In this document: positions 24,572-33,635 of the stretch, in pieces
How the letters are laid out: each line of letters opens with the position of its first letter
Position numbering within the stretch: position 1 is the first letter of the stretch
Source: QGON01 sp963691905
Lineage (GTDB): Bacteria > Pseudomonadota > Gammaproteobacteria > Chromatiales > Chromatiaceae
Assembly: GCA_963691905.1 (NCBI GenBank)
Contig: OY829894.1
Coordinates: 372,001-436,000, forward strand
Direction: 5' to 3'
Length of the DNA stretch: 64,000 bases
Notes under the pieces: model-generated
Database searches by the model: none
What the model was told of the DNA's origin: nothing
Seen by the model: the letters and a program-made list of their open reading frames with translations, nothing else
Program-made: the position numbers and the translations under genes

Positions 24572-25567
24572 TTACTGCCAGGGACGATAGTAGGGGCCGA
24601 GGGTGGTGGTGGCGCCTTCCGACACCTTGCCCAATTCACGATTCCATTCGGCCCGGGCGGAGAACCTGTCAGGATTCTGCTTACAGGCATTGATCGCCTG
24701 ACGCCAGACTCGCGTGACTTGCGCCACATAGGCAGGACTGCGTTGCCGTCCCTCGATCTTGATTGCCTCGATGCCGGCCGCTTGCAGTTCAGGTAGCAGC
24801 TCCAGTGTATTGAGAGAGGTGGGTTCCTCGATGGCGTAGAAGGTATTCTCGCCAACCTCAAAACGCCCCTTGCATATAGTCGGGTATCCTGCCTGCTCGT
24901 TTTTTCCATAACGATCAGTCAGGACATTGCCCAGGCGGGATTCCATGCCCTGAGGGGTCTCTTTGTAGGTGACAAATTTCGCTGGAGAGCAGGCCCCGCA
25001 GGTGTTGGGGGATTCTCCGGTGACATAGGATGAGAGGATGCAGCGACCCTCCACCATCACGCAGAGGCTGCCAAAACCGAAAATCTCGATGCCGACAGGG
25101 CTGTTCTCCACCACGTTTTTCACCTGGCTGAGGGAGAGTACCCTAGGCAAGACGGCGCGTTTGATGCCGAAGTTTTCCTGATAGAAACGCAGTGCCTCAT
25201 AATTGGTGCTTGAGGCCTGTACCGACAGGTGCAGGTTGAGATCGGGCCAGCGGTTACTGGCATAGTCGAGTACGCCGATATCCGCGCAGATCAGTGCATC
25301 CACGCCGAGTCTGGCGGCGGTGTCCACAGCAGCCTGCCAGCGTTCCCAGCCATCCGGGCGTGGATAGGTGTTGATCGCCAGAAAGACCCGAACGCCTTTG
25401 CGACGTGCATAGACGATGCCGTCGGTAGCCCGCTTCTCGTTGAAATTCAGGCCTGGGAAATGGCGGGCATTGGTATCGTCCCGCAGGCCGATATAGACCG
25501 CATCAGCGCCGTTGTCCACGGCAGCTTTGAGTGAAGGCAGGTTGCCGGCAGGGCAGACCAGTTCCAT
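24572..25567 (-). CDS. ubiU: UbiU, peptidase U32-family Fe-S protein of anaerobic ubiquinone synthesis
   Basis: A 331-residue YhbU-type protein starting MELVCPAGNLPSLKAAVDNGADAVYIG. Cysteines at 169, 176, 193 and 232 match the positions of the [4Fe-4S] ligands known in the E. coli protein. Together with UbiV and UbiT it hydroxylates ubiquinone precursors without oxygen, using prephenate as the hydroxyl donor in characterised systems. Having all three genes in this window implies ubiquinone synthesis under anoxia. It lies downstream of two radical SAM genes in a probable five-gene operon ending with murI. Confidence 0.94.
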   Translation of the reverse strand: MELVCPAGNLPSLKAAVDNGADAVYIGLRDDTNARHFPGLNFNEKRATDGIVYARRKGVRVFLAINTYPRPDGWERWQAAVDTAARLGVDALICADIGVLDYASNRWPDLNLHLSVQASSTNYEALRFYQENFGIKRAVLPRVLSLSQVKNVVENSPVGIEIFGFGSLCVMVEGRCILSSYVTGESPNTCGACSPAKFVTYKETPQGMESRLGNVLTDRYGKNEQAGYPTICKGRFEVGENTFYAIEEPTSLNTLELLPELQAAGIEAIKIEGRQRSPAYVAQVTRVWRQAINACKQNPDRFSARAEWNRELGKVSEGATTTLGPYYRPWQ

Positions 25568-25594
25568 ATTCGATTCCTCAGGGTGAAATATTTG

Positions 25595-26509
25595 CTATGC
25601 GACTTGTCGGCCGCTGGTACGGCGCTGACGCAATTCCTGTTCGATTGCGTTCAATACACGCCATTTTTCCGCGCACCATGCGGGAGCCAGCAGGATATCT
25701 CTGGTGGCTGTGCCGGTGAGGCGGTGCCAGACAACGTCAGGGGGCGTCATCTCCACCAGATCTGCTGCAATAGACACATACTCCTCCATAGCCATCGGCT
25801 GATAGCCACCGGCTCTCCAGGTGTTGGCCAATTGAGTACCTTTTACCACATGCAGAGGATGTAGTTTGAGTCCATCGGTGCCCAATTCGAGCACGCGGTG
25901 TAGCGACTCATGGCAGTGGTGTGCGGACTCTCCGGGAAGCCCGGCAATCAGGTGGGTGCAGACCTTGATGCCGAGCTGTCGAGCGGCGAGAAGGGTTTTC
26001 CTGTACTCCGCAAAACCATGCCCCCTGTTGACCCGCTGCAGAGTGTCGTCAAAGGCGGATTGCAGCCCCAATTCCAGCCAGATCTCGGCCCCTTCATTCT
26101 GGTATCCCGCAAGCAGCTCAAGCACGGCTGTCGGTACACAGTCAGGGCGGGTGCCGATGGAGAGGCCGACTACATCCGTCTCTGCCAGGGCATCGTCATA
26201 GAGCCGTTTGAGTCGGCTGATTTCATCATAGGTGTTGGTGTACGCCTGGAAATAGGCGATGTATTTCCGTGCACCGGTGCGCTTTCGGATAACCTTGCGA
26301 CCGGCTTCTATCTGTGTGGCAATGGGCTTTGATTGACGGCCATTAGGGCTGAAGGAGACGTTGTTACAAAAGGTACAGCCGCCGATGCCCTTGGTGCCGT
26401 CGCGGTTGGGGCAGGTAAAGGCGGCATCGATGGCGATCTTGTGCACTCGCTCACCGTAGCGGTGCAGCAAATACTGACCGAATGTGTTGACTTGATCGGC
26501 TAACGTCAT
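25595..26509 (-). CDS. yhcC: TIGR01212-family radical SAM protein (YhcC)
   Basis: A 304-residue radical SAM enzyme. The cluster-binding cysteines are C33, C45 and C48 (TCPNRDG then GGCTFCN), the spacing typical of the YhcC/Elp3-like family rather than the simple CxxxCxxC. The ATG at 26509 was preferred because it gives the family start MTLADQVNTFGQYL and leaves a 4-bp gap to the upstream gene; a longer frame to 26578 would overlap that gene. The substrate is unknown. Confidence 0.88.
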   Translation of the reverse strand: MTLADQVNTFGQYLLHRYGERVHKIAIDAAFTCPNRDGTKGIGGCTFCNNVSFSPNGRQSKPIATQIEAGRKVIRKRTGARKYIAYFQAYTNTYDEISRLKRLYDDALAETDVVGLSIGTRPDCVPTAVLELLAGYQNEGAEIWLELGLQSAFDDTLQRVNRGHGFAEYRKTLLAARQLGIKVCTHLIAGLPGESAHHCHESLHRVLELGTDGLKLHPLHVVKGTQLANTWRAGGYQPMAMEEYVSIAADLVEMTPPDVVWHRLTGTATRDILLAPAWCAEKWRVLNAIEQELRQRRTSGRQVA

Positions 26510-26513
26510 CGCC

Positions 26514-27113
26514 TCAGCCGACCCGGTCCAGAACGCGTCGGCGGAAGTTGACGCCGAGTTCCCGGGCAAGGGTTTCACAGGCTTCTATATCCACACCCTC
26601 CAGTCCGTCGATGGCAGTGGCGGTAACCTCGGGGATGAAGCGGGGGGCGGCTTTCAGAAAATCCAACATTGCCTCATAAGAACCCGGCAGATTGGGGCAG
26701 CAGTGTAAGTCATAGACTGCCTTGTTTTGTGCGTTCATCGAGACCGAGAGGGCATCGACGCACTCACCCAGAGCCGGCAGGGTATCGTCTTTATGTACGA
26801 GGTTGGATAGTCCGTCTGTATTGACCCGCACGCGTGTGCCCCGGTCTTTGACTGCACGAGCCACTTCCAGCAACACATTCAGACGCAGGGTGGGCTCGCC
26901 GAAACCGCAGAAGACAACCTCGTCGTACTGTTCCGGAGCGCCGATGGCGTCGATTATCTCTTCTGCGCCAGGACGGTGGTCCATGGTGAGATCGAACTCA
27001 TGCACCCGCATATTGCCCTGAGTTTTAGGGCAGAAGGCGCACTCCAGGGTGCAACGGTCATTGATGCTGACGTAACGGCTGTTGCCGATTGTATAGGCGA
27101 TCTGTTGAGTCAC
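26514..27113 (-). CDS. TatD-linked radical SAM protein
   Basis: A 199-residue radical SAM protein with C21, C25 and C28 in DRCTLECAFCPKT and the GEPTLR element (FCGFGEPTLRLN). It matches the small family normally encoded beside tatD nuclease genes. No tatD is present in this window, so the usual partner is missing or located elsewhere. It is followed after 4 bp by yhcC, giving a tandem of two radical SAM genes ahead of ubiUV. The reaction is unknown. Confidence 0.85.
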   Translation of the reverse strand: MTQQIAYTIGNSRYVSINDRCTLECAFCPKTQGNMRVHEFDLTMDHRPGAEEIIDAIGAPEQYDEVVFCGFGEPTLRLNVLLEVARAVKDRGTRVRVNTDGLSNLVHKDDTLPALGECVDALSVSMNAQNKAVYDLHCCPNLPGSYEAMLDFLKAAPRFIPEVTATAIDGLEGVDIEACETLARELGVNFRRRVLDRVG

Positions 27114-27190
27114 AAGTGGATAAGTTGTCTATGCTAAACCGATGTATCCTATCGGCTCGTCCGGGCTGAACAATGATCTGAATCAAGCAT

Positions 27191-28606
27191 TTAGCGGGTC
27201 AGTTCCTGCATGGCACGACGGCATCTGGCTTTGAAATTATTGAACTGATCCGTATTCAGGCTCCCGCCAGTGCAGCCCGCATCAGCATAGAATACACCAA
27301 TTGGCTTGTCTTTGATGAAGACGGATATGATGAAAAAGCCACTGCTGCAGACGACTCGAACGACCGATTCCGGGATCGAAGGCAGGTATTTTACCAGGTT
27401 GTCCGGGTTCAGCCACAAGGCTTGGGGTTTCTTCATCAGTATTGAAAAGAGATTGGGGGAGTGCAGGTCGACCTCGAAGGGTTTTAATGAAGCGCCGTTG
27501 CTTTTGTCCATGACAAATCGTGCCTTCAGCGTTTTTCGGTCTGGGGAGAGCATGGCGAACATAGCCCTCTCCAGACCGTGCTCATCACACAGGGCATGGA
27601 GGGTGCGGGTCAGAAGCGCCTGTAAGGGATTGGTTTTTGGTTTTTCCTGCGGTGATTCGCCGTCAGTGGGAGGAGGTTCCACTGCCGGACGATTTCCCTG
27701 GTGTTGCTCAATCTTTGTCACCGGCAGCTGGGATTTTACCTTCCTCGTCACGCCGGTCTGGAGCAACCTGAATGCAGGTAGCGGCAGGGGAAGTGACTGC
27801 AACTGGTTGGCTGCAGATACAGCCAGTTGATGCAGGTAGGTGGATGCTTGTGCTTCACTGATGCCGATGAATTCAGCCAGCAGCTCCAGTTTGTCACTGG
27901 CATCATGGCTGTTCCAGTCCGAGGCCGTGGCTCTGGCAACAGCAGCAGCCATCATCACTGTCAGAGGGCGTGGCTGATAGCTGTTGAAGAGACCTTGGGA
28001 CTCTTGTACCAGCTCTGGAAGTTCCCAACGGTTGCCCAGTCCCAAGTTCAACTCTTCCAAGGTGAATCCCAGCACTTCCAGCGCGGCATCCTCGTGCCCG
28101 TCACCCTGTCTGATGCGCGCCTGCATATTTTTCATGGTGTCGGGCTCTTCGACCCAGAGCGCCATTTCGCCAATATCGTGCAGCAGCGCGGCATTGGCGA
28201 ATGCTTCCGGATGGCGATGTCCCAAACGTTCTGCGAGATTTGCAGCATAGATGGCGGCATGTGCGGCTCTGCTGTAGCAATCGAGGAGTCCGTGTCTCGG
28301 TGGACCCTTGAGCAGATCTTCAAGAACCGGCAACTCACGGGCCGTGCGTTCGATGGCTTCCATACCGAGCAGGGGGATGGCATTGGCAATTTTTGTAACG
28401 GGCTCTCGTGATTTGTTCGGTAAGCCATTGAGTTGTCTGAAAATGGCCAGACTGAACCCAGGGTCGCGTTCTATCAGTTTACTGATGGCTGCGTGACTGC
28501 CTGAAACGCTGTTCAGTACCTCTCTAACCTGTTTTAGAGTTTGCCGCAGTGCCGGTAGCGGGTCAGTGTGGAGACGGCGTACCCAGTCATTGACGGAATC
28601 GGACAT
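27191..28606 (-). CDS. HDOD-domain signalling protein with C-terminal GAF-like region
   Basis: A roughly 471-residue regulator. The HDOD domain covers about residues 15-215 and includes NAALLHDIGEMAL, which keeps an HD pair. A Pro-rich linker follows, then a C-terminal region (from about residue 325) resembling a GAF-type sensor with FYADAGCTGG near the end. HDOD proteins act in signalling and motility control in proteobacteria. The start is uncertain: an upstream in-frame ATG at 28666 adds a low-complexity 20-residue stretch, while 28606 gives MSDSVNDWVRRL with an AGGA upstream. It is divergent from the rpsF operon. Confidence 0.75.
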   Translation of the reverse strand: MSDSVNDWVRRLHTDPLPALRQTLKQVREVLNSVSGSHAAISKLIERDPGFSLAIFRQLNGLPNKSREPVTKIANAIPLLGMEAIERTARELPVLEDLLKGPPRHGLLDCYSRAAHAAIYAANLAERLGHRHPEAFANAALLHDIGEMALWVEEPDTMKNMQARIRQGDGHEDAALEVLGFTLEELNLGLGNRWELPELVQESQGLFNSYQPRPLTVMMAAAVARATASDWNSHDASDKLELLAEFIGISEAQASTYLHQLAVSAANQLQSLPLPLPAFRLLQTGVTRKVKSQLPVTKIEQHQGNRPAVEPPPTDGESPQEKPKTNPLQALLTRTLHALCDEHGLERAMFAMLSPDRKTLKARFVMDKSNGASLKPFEVDLHSPNLFSILMKKPQALWLNPDNLVKYLPSIPESVVRVVCSSGFFIISVFIKDKPIGVFYADAGCTGGSLNTDQFNNFKARCRRAMQELTR

Positions 28607-28741
28607 CGCTCTTGAGGTTCCTGCGGTTGGAATTGTCTGTATTCTAGCGGTTGGAGTTGTTTGCATACTAATGGAGCGGCGGAGGAGGGGGAATCTTTAT
28701 GCTTTATTCTCCTGCTCCCTAACCTGCAGAAATTGCGCTGG

Positions 28742-28770
28742 TTGCGGAGAATCCCCCCGCTATGTAAAAT
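28742..28770 (+). promoter_or_regulatory. Sigma-70 promoter of the rpsF operon
   Basis: TTGCGG (28742-28747) and TAAAAT (28765-28770) are separated by 17 bp. A leader of about 80 nt follows, containing a GGTACCCG/CGGGTGCC-type hairpin and ACCGAAAGGAG just before the rpsF ATG; the latter could be part of an S6:S18 autoregulatory site. Confidence 0.6.
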
Positions 28771-28858
28771 GCGCGGTTTTCCCGGTACCCGATATCCGGG
28801 TGCCACTCCTTGCTTCACCGCAAATGCGGGAGGCTGCCTATGACCGAAAGGAGAAATA

Positions 28859-29332
28859 ATGAGGCACTATGAAGTTGTGTTTCTGGTCCATCCGGACCAG
28901 AGCGAGCAGGTCCCTGCCATGATCGAGCGTTATCGCGCTGGTATCGAAGCCACAGAGGGTGTGATTCACCGTTTGGAGGACTGGGGGCGTCGCCAGATGG
29001 CCTATCCCATCAACAAAATCCACAAAGCGCACTATGTGATGATGAACATAGAGTGCGGCAGAGAAGCACTGAATGAGCTTGAGAGCGCATTTCGCTTTAA
29101 TGACGCGGTATTGCGCAACATGATTATCTGTCGCGATGAAGCCATCACTGAGTCCTCGCACCTGGCCAAGTCCCAGGATGAAGGCGACGAGTCGGCGGGT
29201 GATAAACGCAGAGAGTCTGCCGGTGATAAGCCTCGAGAGTCTGCCGGTGATAAGCCTCGAGAGTCTGCGGGTGATAAACCCAGCGAGCCTGCGGGCGAGA
29301 AGCCCAAAGAAGCTTCTGCGGACGCCGAATAA
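28859..29332 (+). CDS. rpsF: Ribosomal protein S6 with repetitive C-terminal tail
   Basis: A 157-residue S6. Residues 1-95 match the normal fold (MRHYEVVFLVHPDQSEQVPAMIERY, then GRRQMAYPINKIHKAHYVMMNIE). From about residue 110 the tail is made of an eight-residue repeat related to ESAGDKPR, present five times and rich in Glu, Lys and Ser. Such an acidic/basic tail is longer than in E. coli S6, whose own tail receives added glutamates. The first gene of the rpsF-rpsR-DUF2232-rplI operon. The Shine-Dalgarno AAAGGAG is strong. Confidence 0.97.
   Translation: MRHYEVVFLVHPDQSEQVPAMIERYRAGIEATEGVIHRLEDWGRRQMAYPINKIHKAHYVMMNIECGREALNELESAFRFNDAVLRNMIICRDEAITESSHLAKSQDEGDESAGDKRRESAGDKPRESAGDKPRESAGDKPSEPAGEKPKEASADAE
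29189..29308 (+). repeat. 24-bp tandem repeat inside rpsF
   Basis: Five consecutive 24-bp units (starting at 29189, 29213, 29237, 29261 and 29285) encode ESAGDKPR-like octapeptides. Units two and three are nearly identical, suggesting recent slippage. Confidence 0.9.
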
Positions 29333-29361
29333 CTCACAGGATTATCAAGAGGATATAGACT

Positions 29362-29586
29362 ATGGCGCGTTATTTTCGTCGTAAAAAGTACTGCCGTTTT
29401 ACTGCTGAAGGCATCACAGAGATCGATTACAAGGATCTCAATCTGTTGAAGGCCTACGTCAGCGAGAGCGGCAAGATTGTGCCGAGCCGGATCACCGGTA
29501 CCAAAGCCAAGTATCAGCGTCAGCTGGCTACCGCCATCAAGCGGGCTCGCTTCCTGGCGTTGCTGCCATACACTGACGCGCACTGA
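29362..29586 (+). CDS. rpsR: Ribosomal protein S18
   Basis: A 74-residue protein starting MARYFRRKKYCRFTAEG and containing YVSESGKIVPSRITGTKAKYQRQLATAIKRARFLALLPY, the standard S18 core. It pairs with S6 on the 30S platform. It follows rpsF after 29 bp. The priB gene often found between rpsF and rpsR in gammaproteobacteria is absent. Confidence 0.98.
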   Translation: MARYFRRKKYCRFTAEGITEIDYKDLNLLKAYVSESGKIVPSRITGTKAKYQRQLATAIKRARFLALLPYTDAH

Positions 29587-29617
29587 GGTATCTGACCAAC
29601 CAGCAGGAGAAGTCTGA

Positions 29618-30520
29618 ATGAAGGGGTTGGCATCCTTTGTGATGCGGGGGCCTTCCCAGGCGGTGATGGTAACCACCGTGCTGGCGATGCTCTCTTTGAT
29701 ACTGCCCCTGCTTGGGATTTTGAGTGCGGCGGCCGTGGGCCTCGTTACTCTGCGTCAAGGGGCGAGTGCAGGACTGAAAATCAGTCTGTTTGCGACCATC
29801 GCTTGCGGAGTCATGATGGGGGTTGCCTTTGGTAATCCTTTGCCGTCATTGGGTTTTCTGTTACTCCAGTGGCTACCGCTCTGTCTGCTGGGGGTGATGC
29901 TGAGAAGCAAGTGCTCTTTAAGCCTGACGATCCAGACGGCACTGGCTTTCGGAGTGCTGGCCATTGTGGCGCAGTATCTGATGTTCGGCGACCCGGTGGC
30001 TCAGTGGAAAGAGCAGCTTCAGCCGCTGGCTGAGCAGTTTGAGCAAGCCGGTCTGTTTGACTCGACCCAGAGTGGGGAAGTGGTCGAACGCATGGCGGGA
30101 TGGATGGCCGGAGTAATTGCGGCCGGCATCTTCCTGCAACTGGCGTTCAGTCTCTTTCTGGCTCGATGGTGGCAGGCTCTGCTGTTCAACCCGGGAGGGT
30201 TCCGGGAGGAGTTTCACAGCTTCCGGTTGCACAAGGCTTTCGCCGTGCTCGGTATCCCCGTATTGGTGCTGCTGCTGGTGCCTGCGGAACAGACGCCTGA
30301 GCTGGCGCGTTACCTGGGGTTGCTGTTGATGGCAATTCTGTTTCTGCAGGGGCTGGCGGTGGCGCATGGCAGCCTGGCAGGGCGATCTTCGGGACGGCTC
30401 TTGCTGGTTGGTTTGTACTTTTTGTTGATTGTTTTGATGCCACAGTTCGTGATGGTTTTGACGACCATTGGATTGATGGACATCTGGGTAGATTTTCGTG
30501 TTCGGTTTGCAAAGAAATGA
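29618..30520 (+). CDS. DUF2232 polytopic membrane protein
   Basis: A 300-residue, strongly hydrophobic protein with about seven or eight membrane helices, matching the DUF2232 (YybS-like) proteins commonly found between rpsR and rplI. Function is unknown; related Firmicutes genes lie beside c-di-AMP phosphodiesterase and rplI. The ATG at 29618 follows a clear AGGAGAA. Co-transcription with ribosomal genes appears conserved. Confidence 0.82.
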   Translation: MKGLASFVMRGPSQAVMVTTVLAMLSLILPLLGILSAAAVGLVTLRQGASAGLKISLFATIACGVMMGVAFGNPLPSLGFLLLQWLPLCLLGVMLRSKCSLSLTIQTALAFGVLAIVAQYLMFGDPVAQWKEQLQPLAEQFEQAGLFDSTQSGEVVERMAGWMAGVIAAGIFLQLAFSLFLARWWQALLFNPGGFREEFHSFRLHKAFAVLGIPVLVLLLVPAEQTPELARYLGLLLMAILFLQGLAVAHGSLAGRSSGRLLLVGLYFLLIVLMPQFVMVLTTIGLMDIWVDFRVRFAKK

Positions 30521-30565
30521 AAACCGGCTGAGAAAGACATTTGACCTTATTTAAGGGTGAGAACA

Positions 30566-31015
30566 ATGGAAATTATTCTGTTGCAGAAAGTTGATAACCT
30601 GGGAAATCTGGGTGACAAAGTAAACGTGAAGTCAGGCTTTGGTCGGAACTTCCTTATTCCTTCCGGCCGTGCCGTACCGGCTACTGCCGATAATCTGGCG
30701 GCTTTCGAGGCCCGTCGTGCCGAGCTGGAAAAGGATGCTGCTGAAAAGCTGGCTTCAGCCGAATCCCGCAAAAAGAAGCTGGAGACGCTCTCCATCAGCA
30801 TCAGCCAAAAGGCGGGTGATGAGGGCAAGCTCTTTGGTTCCGTCGGTACTTCCGATATTACAGCCGCAGTCGAGGCTGCAGGTGGCGAGATTTCGAAGCA
30901 GGAAGTCCGTCTGCCGAACGGCCCCTACCGTGTTGCTGGCGAATATGAGGTGGACATCCATCTGCATGCCGACGTCAACGCGGTTATCAAGCTGACGATC
31001 GTTCCCGAAGAGTAA
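30566..31015 (+). CDS. rplI: Ribosomal protein L9
   Basis: A 149-residue L9. The N-terminal domain MEIILLQKVDNLGNLGDKVNVKSGFGRNFLIPSGRAVPAT and the long connecting helix are typical. The ATG at 30566 is used rather than the upstream GTG at 30557 because it gives the invariant MEIILL start and has AAGGGTGAG in position. It ends the ribosomal part of the operon, followed by a hairpin. Confidence 0.98.
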   Translation: MEIILLQKVDNLGNLGDKVNVKSGFGRNFLIPSGRAVPATADNLAAFEARRAELEKDAAEKLASAESRKKKLETLSISISQKAGDEGKLFGSVGTSDITAAVEAAGGEISKQEVRLPNGPYRVAGEYEVDIHLHADVNAVIKLTIVPEE

Positions 31016-31036
31016 GTTCTTTCGGCGTTCTATCAT

Positions 31037-31076
31037 TGCCCCGGCCGGTCATGCACTTGCCGGGGCATTCGTGTTT
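31037..31076 (+). terminator. Terminator-like hairpin after rplI
   Basis: TGCCCCGGC (31037-31045) and GCCGGGGCA (31059-31067) form a 9-bp perfect stem, followed by TTCGTGTTT. It lies 21 bp after the rplI stop and before dnaB. Confidence 0.65.
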
Positions 31077-31144
31077 GTGGCGTACTGAAAATCGATAGCT
31101 TTGGATGGTAATATGTCAGCCCGATCACAGCCTGCTTGAGACAA

Positions 31145-32551
31145 ATGTCTGAACTCGATTATCCACAAGAGATTGCCGGTTACCCGGATCATGCCGCTGA
31201 AGCCTTGAAGGTTCCGCCTCATTCGATTCAGGGTGAACAGTCGGTATTGGGGGCGCTGATGCTCGATAATGCCACCTGGGATCAGGTGGCAGACATGGTG
31301 GTGCAGGATGATTATTATCGCAAGGAGCATCGACTGATCTTCGGGGCCATTGCCTCGCTGGCAGAGAATAGCCAGCCTTTTGACGTAGTTACCCTGGCCG
31401 AGACCTTGGAGCAACAGGGGGTCTTGGAGGATGCGGGTGGTCTGCCCTACCTGGTCCGTCTGGTTGAAGAGACTCCCAGTGCAGCCAATATCAAGTCCTA
31501 CGCCGGTATCGTGCGTGAATACTCTGTGATGCGGCACTTGATCTCCGTCGGTACGGAGATTTCAGATAGCGCCTTTCATCCCCAGGGCAGGGACTCGGCA
31601 GAGTTGCTCGATAACGCCGAGCGCAAGGTTTTTGAGATTGCGGAGCAACGTTCCAAAGGTGGCGGGGGATTCAGTCCGATAAAGTCGCTGCTGACCAAGG
31701 CGGTAGACCGGATCGAGGCACTATTTCAGCAGGACGAGCCGATCACCGGTGAAAGTACAGGTTTCACCGATTTTGACGCAATGACCTCCGGGCTGCAGCC
31801 CGCAGACCTGATTATCGTTGCTGGCCGACCGTCCATGGGCAAGACCACTTTTGCCATGAATGTTGCAGAGAATGTGGCGATCAAGGGAAAAAAAGCGGTT
31901 GCTGTCTTCAGCATGGAGATGCCGGGGGATTCGCTGGCGATGCGCATGATGTCCTCCCTTGGACACATCGATCAGCTGCGGGTGCGTACCGGCAAGCTGG
32001 AGGATGATGAATGGCCCCGCCTGACATCCGCAGTCAGTATGTTGGCGGAGACCAAGCTGTTTATCGATGATACGCCTGCCATGTCTCCAACCGAGGTACG
32101 AGCCCGCGCCAGGCGCCTCAAGCGGGAAAATCCCGATCTGGGACTGATCGTACTCGACTATCTGCAACTGATGCAGGCGCCGGGTGAGGGGGATAACCGC
32201 ACCAGCGAGATATCTGCAATCTCCCGCTCTCTCAAGGCATTGGCCAAAGAGTTGTCGGTGCCTGTCATGGCGCTGTCACAGCTCAATCGAAGTCTGGAGT
32301 CTCGCACCAATAAACGTCCCATCATGTCAGACCTGCGTGAATCAGGGGCCATCGAGCAGGATGCGGATTTGATCGTCTTCATCTATCGGGATGAGGTCTA
32401 CAATGAAGACAGTCCGGACAAAGGTTTGGCGGAGATCATTATCGGCAAACAGCGTAACGGTCCCATCGGCACTACGCGCCTCACTTTCCTCGGAAAATAT
32501 ACAAAGTTCGAAAACTACATCGATGATGGCTATGGCGACGAGGGTTATTGA
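31145..32551 (+). CDS. dnaB: Replicative DNA helicase DnaB
   Basis: A 468-residue hexameric helicase. The N-terminal primase-binding region contains PPHSIQGEQSVLGALMLDNATWD; the RecA-like core has Walker A GRPSMGKTTFAMN and Walker B in LIVLDYLQLM, with the C-terminal RNGPIGTTRLTFLGKYTKFEN. No intein is seen. The ATG at 31145 was preferred over an upstream TTG. Its stop overlaps the alr start by one base. Confidence 0.97.
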   Translation: MSELDYPQEIAGYPDHAAEALKVPPHSIQGEQSVLGALMLDNATWDQVADMVVQDDYYRKEHRLIFGAIASLAENSQPFDVVTLAETLEQQGVLEDAGGLPYLVRLVEETPSAANIKSYAGIVREYSVMRHLISVGTEISDSAFHPQGRDSAELLDNAERKVFEIAEQRSKGGGGFSPIKSLLTKAVDRIEALFQQDEPITGESTGFTDFDAMTSGLQPADLIIVAGRPSMGKTTFAMNVAENVAIKGKKAVAVFSMEMPGDSLAMRMMSSLGHIDQLRVRTGKLEDDEWPRLTSAVSMLAETKLFIDDTPAMSPTEVRARARRLKRENPDLGLIVLDYLQLMQAPGEGDNRTSEISAISRSLKALAKELSVPVMALSQLNRSLESRTNKRPIMSDLRESGAIEQDADLIVFIYRDEVYNEDSPDKGLAEIIIGKQRNGPIGTTRLTFLGKYTKFENYIDDGYGDEGY

Positions 32552-33633
32552 TGGCCTTTGTTCCGCAGGCAACGATTGACCATCGGGCGCTGCGACATAA
32601 TCTGCAAAGGGTTCGAGAGACTGCACCTGAGAGCCGCGTCTGGGCGGTAATCAAGGCCAACGCCTACGGTCACGGCATGGAACGGGTTGCCGCAACGCTG
32701 CAGGCAGCGGATGGTTTTGCCGTAGCCCGCATCGAAGAGGCCCAGCGCCTGAGACATGCCGGTGTGACAAAGCCGATCCTGATCCTTGAAGGTGTCTTTA
32801 CAGCGGGGGATGTCGAGTCTGCATCTGAGAACGGTTTCCAGCTGACTGTGCATCACTTACAGCAGGTTGAGCTGCTTGAAACCACGCAAATCAACTCCCC
32901 TGTTGAATGTTGGCTCAAAGTGGATACCGGCATGCACCGGCTCGGTTTTGTACCGAGTCAGCTTAGTGAAGCTGCTTTGCGACTGCAGAAGGTTAATGGG
33001 GTGGGTGATCTGCATCTCATGACCCACCTTGCGAACGCGGATGACCGGAATGATCCGGCCAGCCTGAAACAGTGCGAACGCTTCGACAGGCTTACACTCT
33101 CTTCCTACACTGATCTTTCGATCGCCAACTCAGCGGGCCTGCTGGCCTTTGATGAGACACATCGTGACTGGGTCCGGCCCGGCATCATGCTATATGGTGT
33201 CTCTCCCTTTCAGCACTCCATTGGATCGGATGAAGGTTTGCAACCTGTGATGACCTTCAGTAGCCGGGTATTAACGCTGAACCACTGCAACGCCGGTGAC
33301 CGTGTCGGCTATGGCGGCACCTTTGAGTGCCCTGAGTCGATGCCGGTTGCGGTGATTGGTGTGGGTTATGGTGATGGCTACCCCCGCCATGCGAAGCCGG
33401 GAACGCCGGTCTTGATCCGCAATCAACGACTGCCCCTGATCGGTCGGGTTTCAATGGATATGATTTGCGTCGATGCCAGGGCCTTGCCGGATCTGCAGAT
33501 TGGAGAGGAGGTTGTGCTTTGGGGCGCAGGCTTGCCGGTGGAGTTGATTGCGCAATCGTCCGAAACCATTGCCTATGAGTTGCTGTGTGGTATTACCGGT
33601 CGTGTTGATTTCATCGATGTGGAAAAGGATTAG
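32551..33633 (+). CDS. alr: Alanine racemase
   Basis: A 360-residue PLP enzyme that makes D-alanine for peptidoglycan. The PLP lysine is in VWAVIKANAYGHG and the second catalytic Tyr lies in GDRVGYGGTF; the metal- and substrate-binding MDMICVD is present. It starts at 32551 within the dnaB stop (TGATG). The dnaB-alr order is conserved in gammaproteobacteria. It precedes radA by 2 bp. Confidence 0.97.
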   Translation: MAFVPQATIDHRALRHNLQRVRETAPESRVWAVIKANAYGHGMERVAATLQAADGFAVARIEEAQRLRHAGVTKPILILEGVFTAGDVESASENGFQLTVHHLQQVELLETTQINSPVECWLKVDTGMHRLGFVPSQLSEAALRLQKVNGVGDLHLMTHLANADDRNDPASLKQCERFDRLTLSSYTDLSIANSAGLLAFDETHRDWVRPGIMLYGVSPFQHSIGSDEGLQPVMTFSSRVLTLNHCNAGDRVGYGGTFECPESMPVAVIGVGYGDGYPRHAKPGTPVLIRNQRLPLIGRVSMDMICVDARALPDLQIGEEVVLWGAGLPVELIAQSSETIAYELLCGITGRVDFIDVEKD

Positions 33634-33635
33634 TT

